Source of the DNA: Kitagawia praeruptora
Taxonomy: Eukaryota; Streptophyta; Magnoliopsida; Apiales; Apiaceae
NCBI GenBank assembly: GCA_037693485.1
Contig: CM075347.1
Coordinates: 150,138,501-150,202,500, forward strand
Direction: 5' to 3'
DNA: 64,000 nt
The position numbers and the translations under genes are program-made. Positions 56,037 through 64,000 of this stretch are shown in pieces (position 1 is the first letter of the stretch; every line of letters begins with the position of its first letter). Under the pieces are notes generated by a model, which saw only the letters and a program-made list of their open reading frames with translations, made no database searches and was not told the DNA's origin.

Positions 56037-56441
56037 CATAAGTACATTATTAAACAAACCAGGATCAATATCTTGACTGATGAGTGATGAGTTGAATCAA
56101 GATCCCTTGACCAATCCCAATGATAAAAGACTCCCACTATCCTCAATCGTCTCATTCAACTTCTCTTTCATCTTCTTTCTTATTATGATCACTGCCTTCA
56201 CATCAATCCCATCACTACTACTTGATGAACTAGTACTACTACTACTACTCATTGACTCATTTTCTTGATTCACCTGCACTGCTTTTATTAAACCTCTCTA
56301 CTTCTGAGGTACCCTATGAAAAGGAACCAGATGGGTACTTCTCCAACTGAATTTGCCGGTGACTGATGTCACCAAATGTCACCGGACAGTGGGTATGGAG
56401 AGGTCAGAGTTGATGTTTGGTATTGACTTAGTTGTCAGCAT

Positions 56442-56744
56442 CTGAAAAATATCAAAAATATCAAAGCTAGCTGTGATCTTGATCCAAGTACAGCTCTAGT
56501 GTTATTGTTCAGTATTTATTCAACTTGTATAATAGAGTAGTACTTATTACATGATCCAACGTGCTACACATGTGTAAGCATTTATACATGTATGTTACTT
56601 TATTCTCCTAGGGCCATACCAGGTGAATTAGTATCGTATTCATACATGATGTAAGCAGGGAGGGTGACCGTCTGGTGCCCCAAGGAATAAAGGGCCCAAA
56701 ATTTTTAAATAATCATACTCAAGAATTATCAACACTAAAGATTT
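56442..56744. other. Intergenic DNA, nothing recognised
   Basis: No ORF or element end seen between the lipoxygenase relic and the retroposon TSD. Confidence 0.4.
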
Positions 56745-57003
56745 ATGTATCATATGAGTTAGTTTGCGAATCAACTAAAATTCTAACTCCAACATGATTT
56801 AGATCAGACATACAACTCTCTAATGAGAGTCGACCCCTTTCATCTCTATAGCCGCCGCCCCCTTCTTCTTTTTCGATCTGCTTCCTTCTTCTCTGATTAA
56901 AGCCTACTTCCTCCCTTCTAATTCTCCTTCGGCACTTCATCCATTCTTCTAAACTTTCTTTTTTCCAGTTTCAATAAAATCGAGCCTTATGTTAAGCTTT
57001 TGT

Positions 57004-57009
<6 letters not shown>

Positions 57010-57034
<25 letters not shown>

Positions 57035-57167
57035 TTGAATATTTTGGCTTATAGCCGTTTACAATGAGTATTTGTTCATTAACAAATTTCGGGGTAAGCG
57101 AGTATCGAACCCAGAACATTTGGGTCGACTAGAGGTAAGCTCAACCAACTGAGCTACCTCAACTTGC
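57010..57167 (-). mobile_element. tRNA-derived SINE (158 bp)
   Basis: On the minus strand it has a tRNA-like head with box A TAGCTCAGTTGG (57145-57156) and box B GGTTCGATAC (57102-57111), the internal RNA polymerase III promoter. It ends in an (AATA)n tail. An 18-bp duplication, TTAAGCTTTTGTTTATTT, stands at 56992-57009 and 57168-57185. Confidence 0.85.
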
Positions 57168-57311
57168 TTAAGCTTTTGTTTATTTTAAATCTGTACTTTG
57201 TTGAGTTTGTTCCCAATTTATTTGGGTTTTGTTTATTCTCTCCTGTGAGAACTTTGTGTGTATTTTTGGTGTGTTTTGCAGTGAATTTTTGGGGTATTTT
57301 GCAGTGAATTA

Positions 57312-57563
57312 ATGTTCGGGATGTTAGATCTGCGGGATTTTCAATGTTTTGATTTAGTGATAGAAGTATTTATGGGATTGCATTTATGGTCGATGGCTCA
57401 AACCAGATATAGCGAAGCGGGTACATGTACATATATCAATTTCAACAAATTGCTTGATGATATATCCAAGAGGTCTAAAAAGACTGGATTAATCTACGAT
57501 TGTATCTTTTTACGGTTTGTTCGACTCGATTGTTCTTATAGATGCCGTATGATTTTTTATTAA
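57312..57563 (+). CDS. Unrecognised 83-codon frame in the retroposon
   Basis: It reads ...LHLWSMAQTRYSEAGTCTYINF... and is related to the second copy at 62308-62601 (SHPWSIAQT, GTCKYIIFNK, LISYCSCLRLFDS). Conservation of the protein frame between copies suggests it once was coding. No domain is known to me, and the copies differ by an internal block of about 20 codons. Expression is doubtful. Confidence 0.3.
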   Translation: MFGMLDLRDFQCFDLVIEVFMGLHLWSMAQTRYSEAGTCTYINFNKLLDDISKRSKKTGLIYDCIFLRFVRLDCSYRCRMIFY

Positions 57564-57607
57564 TGAATTAAATCATTTGTTCAAAAAAAAAATGTATCAT
57601 ATGAGTT

Positions 57608-58505
57608 CATATTTGCATTTGAGATTTTTCGATTTGTTGAATTTTAAGATTGTCTTTTGATTGTTGCAATTGCTTATCGAATCTCATTATCTGTGTGTGA
57701 CTATTGCATCGGCTGAAAAAAAATCGAAGTTGAAATTGCTGAATTTTTTTTTTTGATCATCGATGTCACAAGAAAGATTAAACGACCCTGTCATACTAGA
57801 AAGACTTGTTGGAGAAGATTGACGTAGATGCAATTATTAACGACTTTGCATCTAGAAATGCACGAAGTTGTTTTCATGATCTTAGTTCCACAGTTTTTGC
57901 TTTAGTGCTGGACATTATTATTATCAATGATGATAAATATTACTAATTCATTTGCTTTTATGCGAAATAGATGTTTTGTCATATTTTAGTTAAATATTTT
58001 AGTCTAAACTTTCACTTTAATTTGTATATTTGTCTAATGTTAAAAATTTATTATCGTTATTATTATTATTAAGGATCCAATTTTTTGTTCACCCCTAAAC
58101 TTTTGATTGTAACTAAATGATTACTTTGACTCTACCATCAAATATGTGTATTATATTATCCTACGATAATATGTGTTAGGCAATTTACAATTTAGTAACG
58201 AGAATTATGAAAATTTAATAATCTATCCTACGATATTTTAATTTTATTAAAAGAATTATGATTCTAACCAATTTGACTAACGAGAATGCAGTGCATTTTA
58301 AAATTTTATTGACTCCATGAACGTGCTGCGATGCTGTAGTTTACCAGTGAATTAATTAAAGTAAAAGTTGATATGAATCAAGATACGTGGCACGTGTGAA
58401 CACAAAATAGAAGACTTTAGAGTGAAATGATTAGAGCACAAATGGACAAAGTTTGTTTTTGGTAAACACTGAGTATTTTAATTTGTCTGTACGCAGCACG
58501 ACATC
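57608..58505. other. Intergenic DNA, nothing recognised
   Basis: AT-rich, no gene-like frame and no terminal repeat seen. Confidence 0.45.
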
Positions 58506-58723
58506 TAAAAGCATATCCAATGGTTGGGGCCACCTAGTCGAAATCAAGGGGCCCTATCGTAGATATAGCCGACATATTTTATATTTTTATGCCTGGGAAA
58601 TTTAAAAATTTCGGGGCCCTTAAGTGTTGGGGGTCCTAAGCGTAAGACTTGTTTGCCTATAACCGAGATCATCTCTACACGTCATGTGAAATGTCGTTGG
58701 CACCCTCCATCGGAGATGCTTTA
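58506..58723. mobile_element. MITE-like element (about 218 bp)
   Basis: TAAAAGCATATCCAATGG at the left and, reversed, TAAAGCATCTCCGATGG at the right form an inverted repeat. The interior is GC-richer (GGGGCCCT). No clear target-site duplication. Confidence 0.5.
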
Positions 58724-58879
58724 AAAGATATGATTGTACTGTATTATTACTGATTATTTTGATTTTGGAATAATCATTTCAAAAATTTTATTGTATTTAC
58801 ACTATGATTTTTATCAGATTTTCGTTACGGTGGTGTATTCGTTGTTGCTATATAATTTAAATAAACAGTTGTTGTCCTC

Positions 58880-59110
58880 TGTAAATTGCCTGATACCCAT
58901 TGGTTGCGTTGGTTGGCCACATCCGAGTTGGTAGAATCTAGGTGGATATGTACCAGCATAATTGCAATCACCATCGGAGAAAACAGTCCAGTATCTTCCA
59001 AGATCGTGTCCGTTGATCCATATTTGACCTTTTCCCATTTTATGCATGTCCAAAGCCAAGGGATCCATTCCTTTAGGTGCTCTAAAATAAGCCTGAAAGT
59101 TACCATCCAA
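58880..59110 (-). pseudogene. GH35 beta-galactosidase exon fragment
   Basis: The frame reads FQAYFRAPKGMDPLALDM, then MGKGQIWINGHDLGRYW, CNYAGTYPP and GCGQPTQ. This matches the C-terminal jelly-roll part of plant beta-galactosidases, cell-wall enzymes that release galactose. The usual continuation RWYHVPRSW is lost in a frame change after PTQ, and about 75 residues remain of a protein normally above 700. The catalytic domain is absent, so this is a gene fragment. Its 5' edge is duplicated. Confidence 0.7.
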
Positions 59111-59202
59111 ATCTAGTACTCCCTCCGATCCATTATATAAGACATTCCTTTAGGTGCTCTAAAATAAGCCTGAAAGTTACCATCCAAATCTAGTACTCCC
59201 TC
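59066..59202. repeat. 77-bp tandem duplication at the edge of the beta-galactosidase fragment
   Basis: CATTCCTTTAGGTGCTCTAA and the following bases to TAGTACTCCCTC occur at 59066 and 59143. The first copy is followed by CTCCCTCCGATCCATTATAT, which looks like one end of a Stowaway MITE without its partner end. Confidence 0.85.
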
Positions 59203-60955
59203 TGCACTTAGAAACTCTTCAATTTCTTAATTTAATGAGCTGAGTTATAACTCGAGGTCTAGGCTTGGGGCTGGATAACGTTAAAAAAGCTTGCAATATC
59301 TTCTTGTTCTAGAATATTATGGTGTACGCGCCGTGAACTTTTTGCTTCCCAGAAGTATATATATCACAAAATCTCGCACAGGGTATTACCCCTGATGACA
59401 ACGACGGTGTAAGGAGGGATGGATCTGGATCTATATAAGGTACGTCATATTGCTGTATTTCAATCATCCAATACGTATCCTTCGAGGTGGGCTATAAATT
59501 TTAGATACTTTTTTATATTTCATGAATTAAGGTACAGTACCTTTCTTTCTTATCAAAAAGTTATTGGCCTTGAATTTTGTTATAGGCACATGTACATAAT
59601 TTTTACATGCTCAGACGATTAGGTTTTATTGATTTGTGTGTTCTATAAGAGCATGAGTGGACCATGTTTTGATTGGTATTACATACATGTTTTTTGTATT
59701 TCTATCTTGTTTGCCATGCTAGTTTTTTCAAGTTCTATTACAATTTTGGTCTCTTGTGATTAATTCCTATAATTAGTATTAATTTCCTTTAAAAGAAAAA
59801 GGAAACTACTTGTTTTGTTTCAAGCCATTGTTTGTTGTTCTAATCAAAATCACAATTTCTTTACCATCGATGTATGATCTTATGTTATTTTTTATACATG
59901 ATATAAGTCTCTTGATTAGTACGTTTCAAAAAAAAGTCTCTTGATTAGTAGTACCTTTAATAAAAATAGCCCGATAGTACTTATTGATCTATAGTTTCGA
60001 ACCTCTAATATAGTATCTCATTCATTTGAATTTTACCTTTCCTAAATAGTATTTTAATTAATTTTAATATGTCTAATGACAATCATGTATTCATTTCGTA
60101 ACTCCTTTTCAATTTTGTAGGCAATTATATAGGGGGTTTAATTTTCATTTAAAGTATTGGTCAGGTTTTTTTTGGTCTTTAATGCTAGTATAATTGTTAT
60201 TTCTTTGTCTATATCTAGCCTTTAATTTTGCTGATCGAAATACTTTAATGTGTGATTGGTTTATGTTCATATACATAATAATATAAATTAGGTAAATGTA
60301 AATTAGGTGATTTGATTATGTTTCATAATTTTAGTCTTAAAAGTGTAATGTGATGGTTGTTAAGTATGAAATGGATTCGGTAAATAAGTTCGCTATTGTT
60401 AAGGCCATTTCTTTTGGTTTTAATTTTTTGAAACTCCGTTCCATTTATGGATCAATGCTAATTATGCCTTGATGGCTGTTTTTGTACCATTAATGGGTGG
60501 CCAGAAAGGATGGCGTATATTTTGGTCTTTTATAGCCAATCAAGTGCCATTTTGTTGGCTTTGTTTGTTTATTTCCTTTAAATTATATTTTTATATATAT
60601 TTTACTTTTGTGTCTAACCAAAGTTTTTTGGTTAGATTTTATTTTATTTCCTTTTATTATGAAATTTTAACACATATGTTTTCATTAATAAGTTATTATT
60701 GGATGTATTTTCTTTTTTATTTTTATAGTATATATAATTTTTTACATATCGATTGGAGACTTATTAGTTTGATTGCCTTTTATTGTTCAGGTGAACTATT
60801 TTTTTGGAAGTGGGCTGGTTTACAAGTTAGACTTACTTGGATGGGAAGAAGTATAAATGAAGAAGGATGATGGTTCTTGGGATGGGAAGCAATAAAAAAG
60901 AAGATGGATGGAAGCAACGAGAAGTTCTTAGTATATTTTTACAGTTATTGTATAT
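59203..60955. other. Intergenic DNA, no gene recognised
   Basis: Mostly T-rich sequence. The 133-codon frame at 60469-60870 is rich in F, Y, I and L as expected from T-rich DNA and has no recognisable domain or codon pattern. I do not call it a gene. Confidence 0.4.
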
Positions 60956-60959
60956 CGAT

Positions 60960-61877
60960 GTATTATTGGGGGGTGGACACTCTTTTTTCCCCTCTTGAGT
61001 TTTTTTCCCATAGGGTTTTGCTCTTGCGGGGTTTTTAACGAGGCCACCTTTGTAAGGAGTCTTCTCTTCTGAGATAGAGGTGATATTGTCTAAACTTCCG
61101 GAGGAATCTCTTTCTCATGGTTGTCGTAATTCAGGTTACGACCCGTGGATTGGTTAAGCATAGGGGTGAGCAACGGGTCCAACCCGACCCGAACCGAACC
61201 GGACCCGAAAGAACCGAGAACCGAAAAGAACAATTTTTCAGAACCGAACCGGACCCGAAATTGTGATGGACCCGAACCGGACCCGAACCGCGAATTACGG
61301 TTCGGTTCGGTTCTAACCCGAAAGAACCGAAATGTATATATAATATTATATATAATTAATAATATATATAATCAATTAATAATATATATTTAGTATATTA
61401 TTTAAATGTATTATATAATTATATATTAATAATAAATAATTATTAATATATATTATTAATTATATATTAATATATATTATTAATTATATATTAATATATA
61501 TATATATATATTAATATATAATTAATAATATATATTATAATATATTATTTAAATGTATTATATAATTTCGGTTCGGTTCGGTTCTTTCGGGTTTTGGATG
61601 CCAAAAACCGAACCGAACCGAGAACCGAACTATTCTCAATTTCAAGAACCGAACCGGACCCGAATTATAAAAAACCCGAACCGAACCCGAAATTTCGGTT
61701 TGGTTCGGTTCGGTTCCCGGTTCTAACCCGAAAAATGCTCACTCCTAGTTAAGCATACCTTTCGGTTAGATGATTAGCTTTTATGGATGAAAGAATGTCT
61801 CATTTGTTTGTCCCTTTCGGATTGTGTAAATTTTTTCATTAAATGAAATCTTTTTCATTTTGCAAAAAAAATAAAAA
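60960..61877 (+). mobile_element. Possible retroelement 3' region with A-rich end
   Basis: A stretch with TTTCCCATAGGGTTTTGCTC and GGTTTTTAACGAGGCCACC resembles untranslated parts of plant retroelements. After the inserted hAT MITE it ends AAATGAAATC...CATTTTGC followed by an A-rich run at about 61862-61877. The start and class are uncertain. Confidence 0.3.
61161..61747. mobile_element. hAT-type MITE with CCGAA/TTCGG arms, copy 2 (587 bp)
   Basis: It has the same ends and interior as the copy at 46532 with few differences. The 8-bp duplication GTTAAGCA stands at 61153-61160 and 61748-61755. The AT-only centre is slightly shorter than in copy 1. Confidence 0.9.
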
Positions 61878-62271
61878 AAAGTTAAACCGTTGTTGTTATG
61901 TGTTATACTTGAAAATTGATATGGGCTCTAAACATATTGTATTAGTTCATCCCAATCAATGAATTGTCATATGTTAAACCAGTTACATTCAATATATTTA
62001 CGAACAATTGATATAGAACTTGTTATATGTATCTTTGTAAATACCTTAATTATAGTTAGAGAATATTGTTTTTGCATATTCTTAGGAAGTAGTTCCACAT
62101 AATTGCCTATAATATAGCCTATAATCATTATGTAAAGTTGTATCCGATTGATTCACATGAATGAGAACACGAGCAAAATATTTCTTAATTCTTCACTTTT
62201 TCTTTTTAAGGGCATTCTTCATTTTATATGACATTATTTATTATCATAATAAAATTAAAAAATTTAATATT
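61756..62271. other. Intergenic DNA, nothing further recognised
   Basis: Apart from the A-rich end near 61870, no gene or element boundary was seen. Confidence 0.4.
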
Positions 62272-62610
62272 TCTTTTTTGAATAAAAATTAATTTATTAA
62301 TGATAAGTCATACGACATCTACAAACATAGTCGAGTCGAACAAACGTAAACAAGAACAATAGCTGATTAATCCATTTTTCGGGATATAATCAAGCGATTT
62401 GTTGAAAATGATATATTTACAAGTACCCTCTTCACCGCATCCATCTGGAGATTTATATGTACTCGCTTTGTTGTGATCTCCATCTGGATCTAAACCTGTT
62501 TGAGCTATCGACCATGGATGCGATCCTATAAGAACCTTCATCTTTGAACCAAAACCATGAAAATCTTGCCGATCTATACCATCGGCCATGGAACACCCCA
62601 TAACTTAATC
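62272..62610 (-). mobile_element. Second copy of the polyadenylated retroposon (3' part)
   Basis: On the minus strand it matches the 3' half of the element at 56761-57591 and ends ATTAATAAATTAAT...CAAAAAAG, a short A-rich tail. Its 97-codon frame (62601-62308) is the longer version of the shared protein. At its 5' side a 28-bp block (CTATACCATCGGCCATGG and on) is repeated at 62573-62600 and 62625-62652. Confidence 0.55.
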
Positions 62611-62654
62611 AAAACAAAAACCAATCTATACCATCGGCCATGGAACACCCCACA

Positions 62655-63908
62655 TGTAATATCCCGTAATTTTTAGAATAATATTAATAAAGAATAATAG
62701 AATAAAAAGGATTAAAATTAGATTAAAAATAGGATTTAAAATTGGATTGGAATAATGGGCTTAAAACATGGATCATATTTGAATACGGATTATTAGTAGG
62801 TCTGGAATTAGGATTGTAAGACATTATAAATACATCATATTCTTCTTCCTCATCTTTTATAACAAAATTCGTCGGGTTTTATAAACACAATTCAGCAGTC
62901 TTGTAAAATTCGTAAAAAATTCATCGTAAGTCGGAATTGATTGATTCTGGACTTTTCGGAAAGGTCTTTTCGTGCTCTACAACTTTTGTTCTTTGAGTTT
63001 TTCAAGAAAACATCGTTTAGATGGTCAAAAAGGCTAAATATAGATTTTATCAAAATTGTAATCATGGAGTCTTTCAAGATTTTAGATGTCCTGCTTCTGA
63101 TGGGTTGCTAAGGATTGTACATGTGTTCTTATGTGATTATGTGAATTTTTTATTTGCATAATTGAGGTAAGTAACTATTCGTTGCTCCGTATATATTAAT
63201 TTGAAACCTGCTTTATATTACTTGATTACATTATCTTGAATATTTGTGTAAGTAATTATCTGTTGCTCCATATAGTTGTAAGTAACTTTCTGTTGCTCTG
63301 TATTAATCTGAAGCGTGGTTTATGTTGTTTGATTACATATTGTTAGATATTTGTTTTAGTTACGAAAATATGATATTGATAAGATAAGAACAATGTTTTG
63401 ATTCCCCAGTTTTAGTTGCGTATCGAATCATAGAATCCGGTCACTGGATAGTGTGACATATAGAATCATAGAACTAGTTTACGCACGTTCCGGAACACAT
63501 AGATACGTAAACTGGCCCCCATCGAACATAGAACCGTGTCACTGGTTTAGTGTGACCGTAATTTAGAACTGTGGGAATAAAACGTGAATTACTGTTTTGA
63601 TTTTTGTATCGATTTAAAGTTTCAGAATTTTTTTTTTTTTTAAAAAAAATATTATTTTTGAGCCGTTGGGCGATGGTTACTTGCTGGGCTTCGTAGCTCA
63701 TTCTTTTAATTTTCAGGTTCGGTGTAAGAGCGAGTGGATAGCATTGGAGTTCGAAGAGCTTAGGTTCGGAGTAGATTAGCTTTTAGATTGTCATTCTTAG
63801 CTGCGCTTTTGTAATAAGTACCTTTGTAATGGATTTTTGGATTAATAAATTGTAATTTGTTTTAGTTTTCGATTTAGAATTAATAGTCCGAAAAGTCGGG
63901 CTGTTTCA
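62655..63908 (+). repeat. 5' LTR of a Ty3/gypsy-type element (1254 bp)
   Basis: It begins TGTAATATCCCG and ends GGGCTGTTTCA (TG...CA) and is followed by a PBS. A TATA box lies at 62825-62832. Near 63165-63310 the phrase GTAAGTAA...CTGTTGCTC is repeated three times. The TGTAATATCCC start is, as I remember, common in plant gypsy chromoviruses, but no coding part is in the window to confirm it. Confidence 0.75.
62825..62832 (+). promoter_or_regulatory. TATA box in the terminal LTR
   Basis: TATAAATA lies 170 bp into the LTR and is the likely start signal for the element RNA. Confidence 0.5.
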
Positions 63909-63910
63909 GT

Positions 63911-63926
63911 TGGCATCAGAGCCAGG
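63911..63926 (+). other. Primer-binding site (initiator tRNA-Met type)
   Basis: TGGCATCAGAGCCAGG, two bases after the LTR end, matches the plant tRNA-Met PBS TGGTATCAGAGCCAGG except at one base. The remaining 74 bases of the window are the start of the internal region. Confidence 0.85.
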
Positions 63927-64000
63927 TTGTCCTTCGGAGTGTATTAGGTATGGGACTAGTACATTCTCTAGGATGCGATCCTTAGGACTAGACTTTAGGA

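Larger units (their letters stand above)
55114..56441 (-). pseudogene. Lipoxygenase pseudogene (exon 1, intron 1, part of exon 2)
   Basis: Exon 1 (56441-56060) begins with a possible transit-peptide-like part and reads VKAVIIIRKKMKEKLNETIED. After a shift of frame it continues IGIGQGILIQLI and ends ...DP. This is the start of the PLAT/LH2 domain of plant 13-lipoxygenases, which oxygenate linolenic acid in plastids. The donor GT stands at 56059-56058 and the acceptor AG before 55229. Exon 2 (55229-55114) continues in phase: joined to exon 1 it gives DPVTKSGKS, then RGWMPKQSDHP, VEYAANFTVPHDF, as in LOX proteins, before similarity ends. Two stops in exon 1, one frameshift and loss of all catalytic exons make it non-functional. 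The retained intron shows a DNA-level copy, not a retrocopy. Confidence 0.75.
56761..57591 (+). mobile_element. Polyadenylated retroposon, interrupted by a SINE
   Basis: A 16-bp duplication, ATGTATCATATGAGTT, flanks it (56745-56760 and 57592-57607), and it ends in an A run. Without the nested SINE it is about 655 bp. The 5' part is C/T-rich and untranslated. The 3' part (57312-57563) is an 83-codon frame related to the minus-strand frame at 62308-62601. Those features fit a non-autonomous LINE-like element or a retrocopied transcript. I do not recognise the family. Confidence 0.65.

Noticed and set aside
56743..56940. Minus-strand frame of 65 codons rich in R, E and G
   Set aside because: It arises from the C/T-rich untranslated start of the retroposon read backwards.
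60469..60870. 133-codon frame rich in F, Y, I and L
   Set aside because: T-rich DNA gives such hydrophobic frames by chance. No domain, homologue or gene context is visible.

Overview
The window looks like repeat-rich nuclear DNA from a flowering plant, most likely a eudicot. The base composition is AT-rich. Typical plant transposable elements fill most of it, and the only host-gene traces are spliced, broken fragments of a lipoxygenase and a GH35 beta-galactosidase. I cannot place the species. There is no intact host gene, no functional tRNA or rRNA gene and nothing prokaryotic. Layout: 1-3486 is the 3' part of a Ty1/copia retrotransposon (pol ORF plus 3' LTR). 3487-7966 is a patchwork of small elements: an 86-bp tandem repeat, a Mutator-type MITE, a TRIM-like remnant, other MITEs, a short minus-strand Helitron and a LINE 3' end with a 14-bp target-site duplication. 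7967-15716 is a complete minus-strand copia element with 1.4-kb LTRs and a 5-bp TSD. It has no tRNA-type primer-binding site, and the bases next to its 5' LTR are an inverted copy of a stretch inside that LTR. 15717-19108 holds a small tandem repeat, MITEs and a 1.3-kb MULE-like element. About 19109-46305 looks like Helitrons nested in one another. Inside them sits a retroelement with LTRs of about 4.77 kb arranged LTR-internal-LTR-truncated internal, followed by an inverted stretch of Helitron sequence. The second internal copy carries an insertion made of an Athila-like LTR, its PBS and about 66 nt of retro-copied tRNA-Asp. 46532-47131 is a hAT-type MITE with a second copy at 61161-61747. 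47318-53828 is a complete, apparently intact copia element (minus strand) with LTRs showing only two noticed differences. 53829-62654 is the most host-like part: a lipoxygenase pseudogene with two exons, a beta-galactosidase exon fragment, a polyadenylated retroposon interrupted by a tRNA-derived SINE, and more MITEs. 62655-64000 is the 5' LTR, PBS and first bases of a Ty3/gypsy-type element running off the end. How the parts work together: the two full-length copia elements each encode Gag, protease, integrase, reverse transcriptase and RNase H as a single polyprotein, and the copia element at 47318-53828 looks capable of moving itself. The giant-LTR element has nearly identical LTRs but a decayed interior, so it probably depended on proteins made elsewhere or was duplicated recently as DNA. 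The MITEs, SINE and short Helitrons are non-autonomous passengers. All calls come from reading the sequence by eye. No database search was run.
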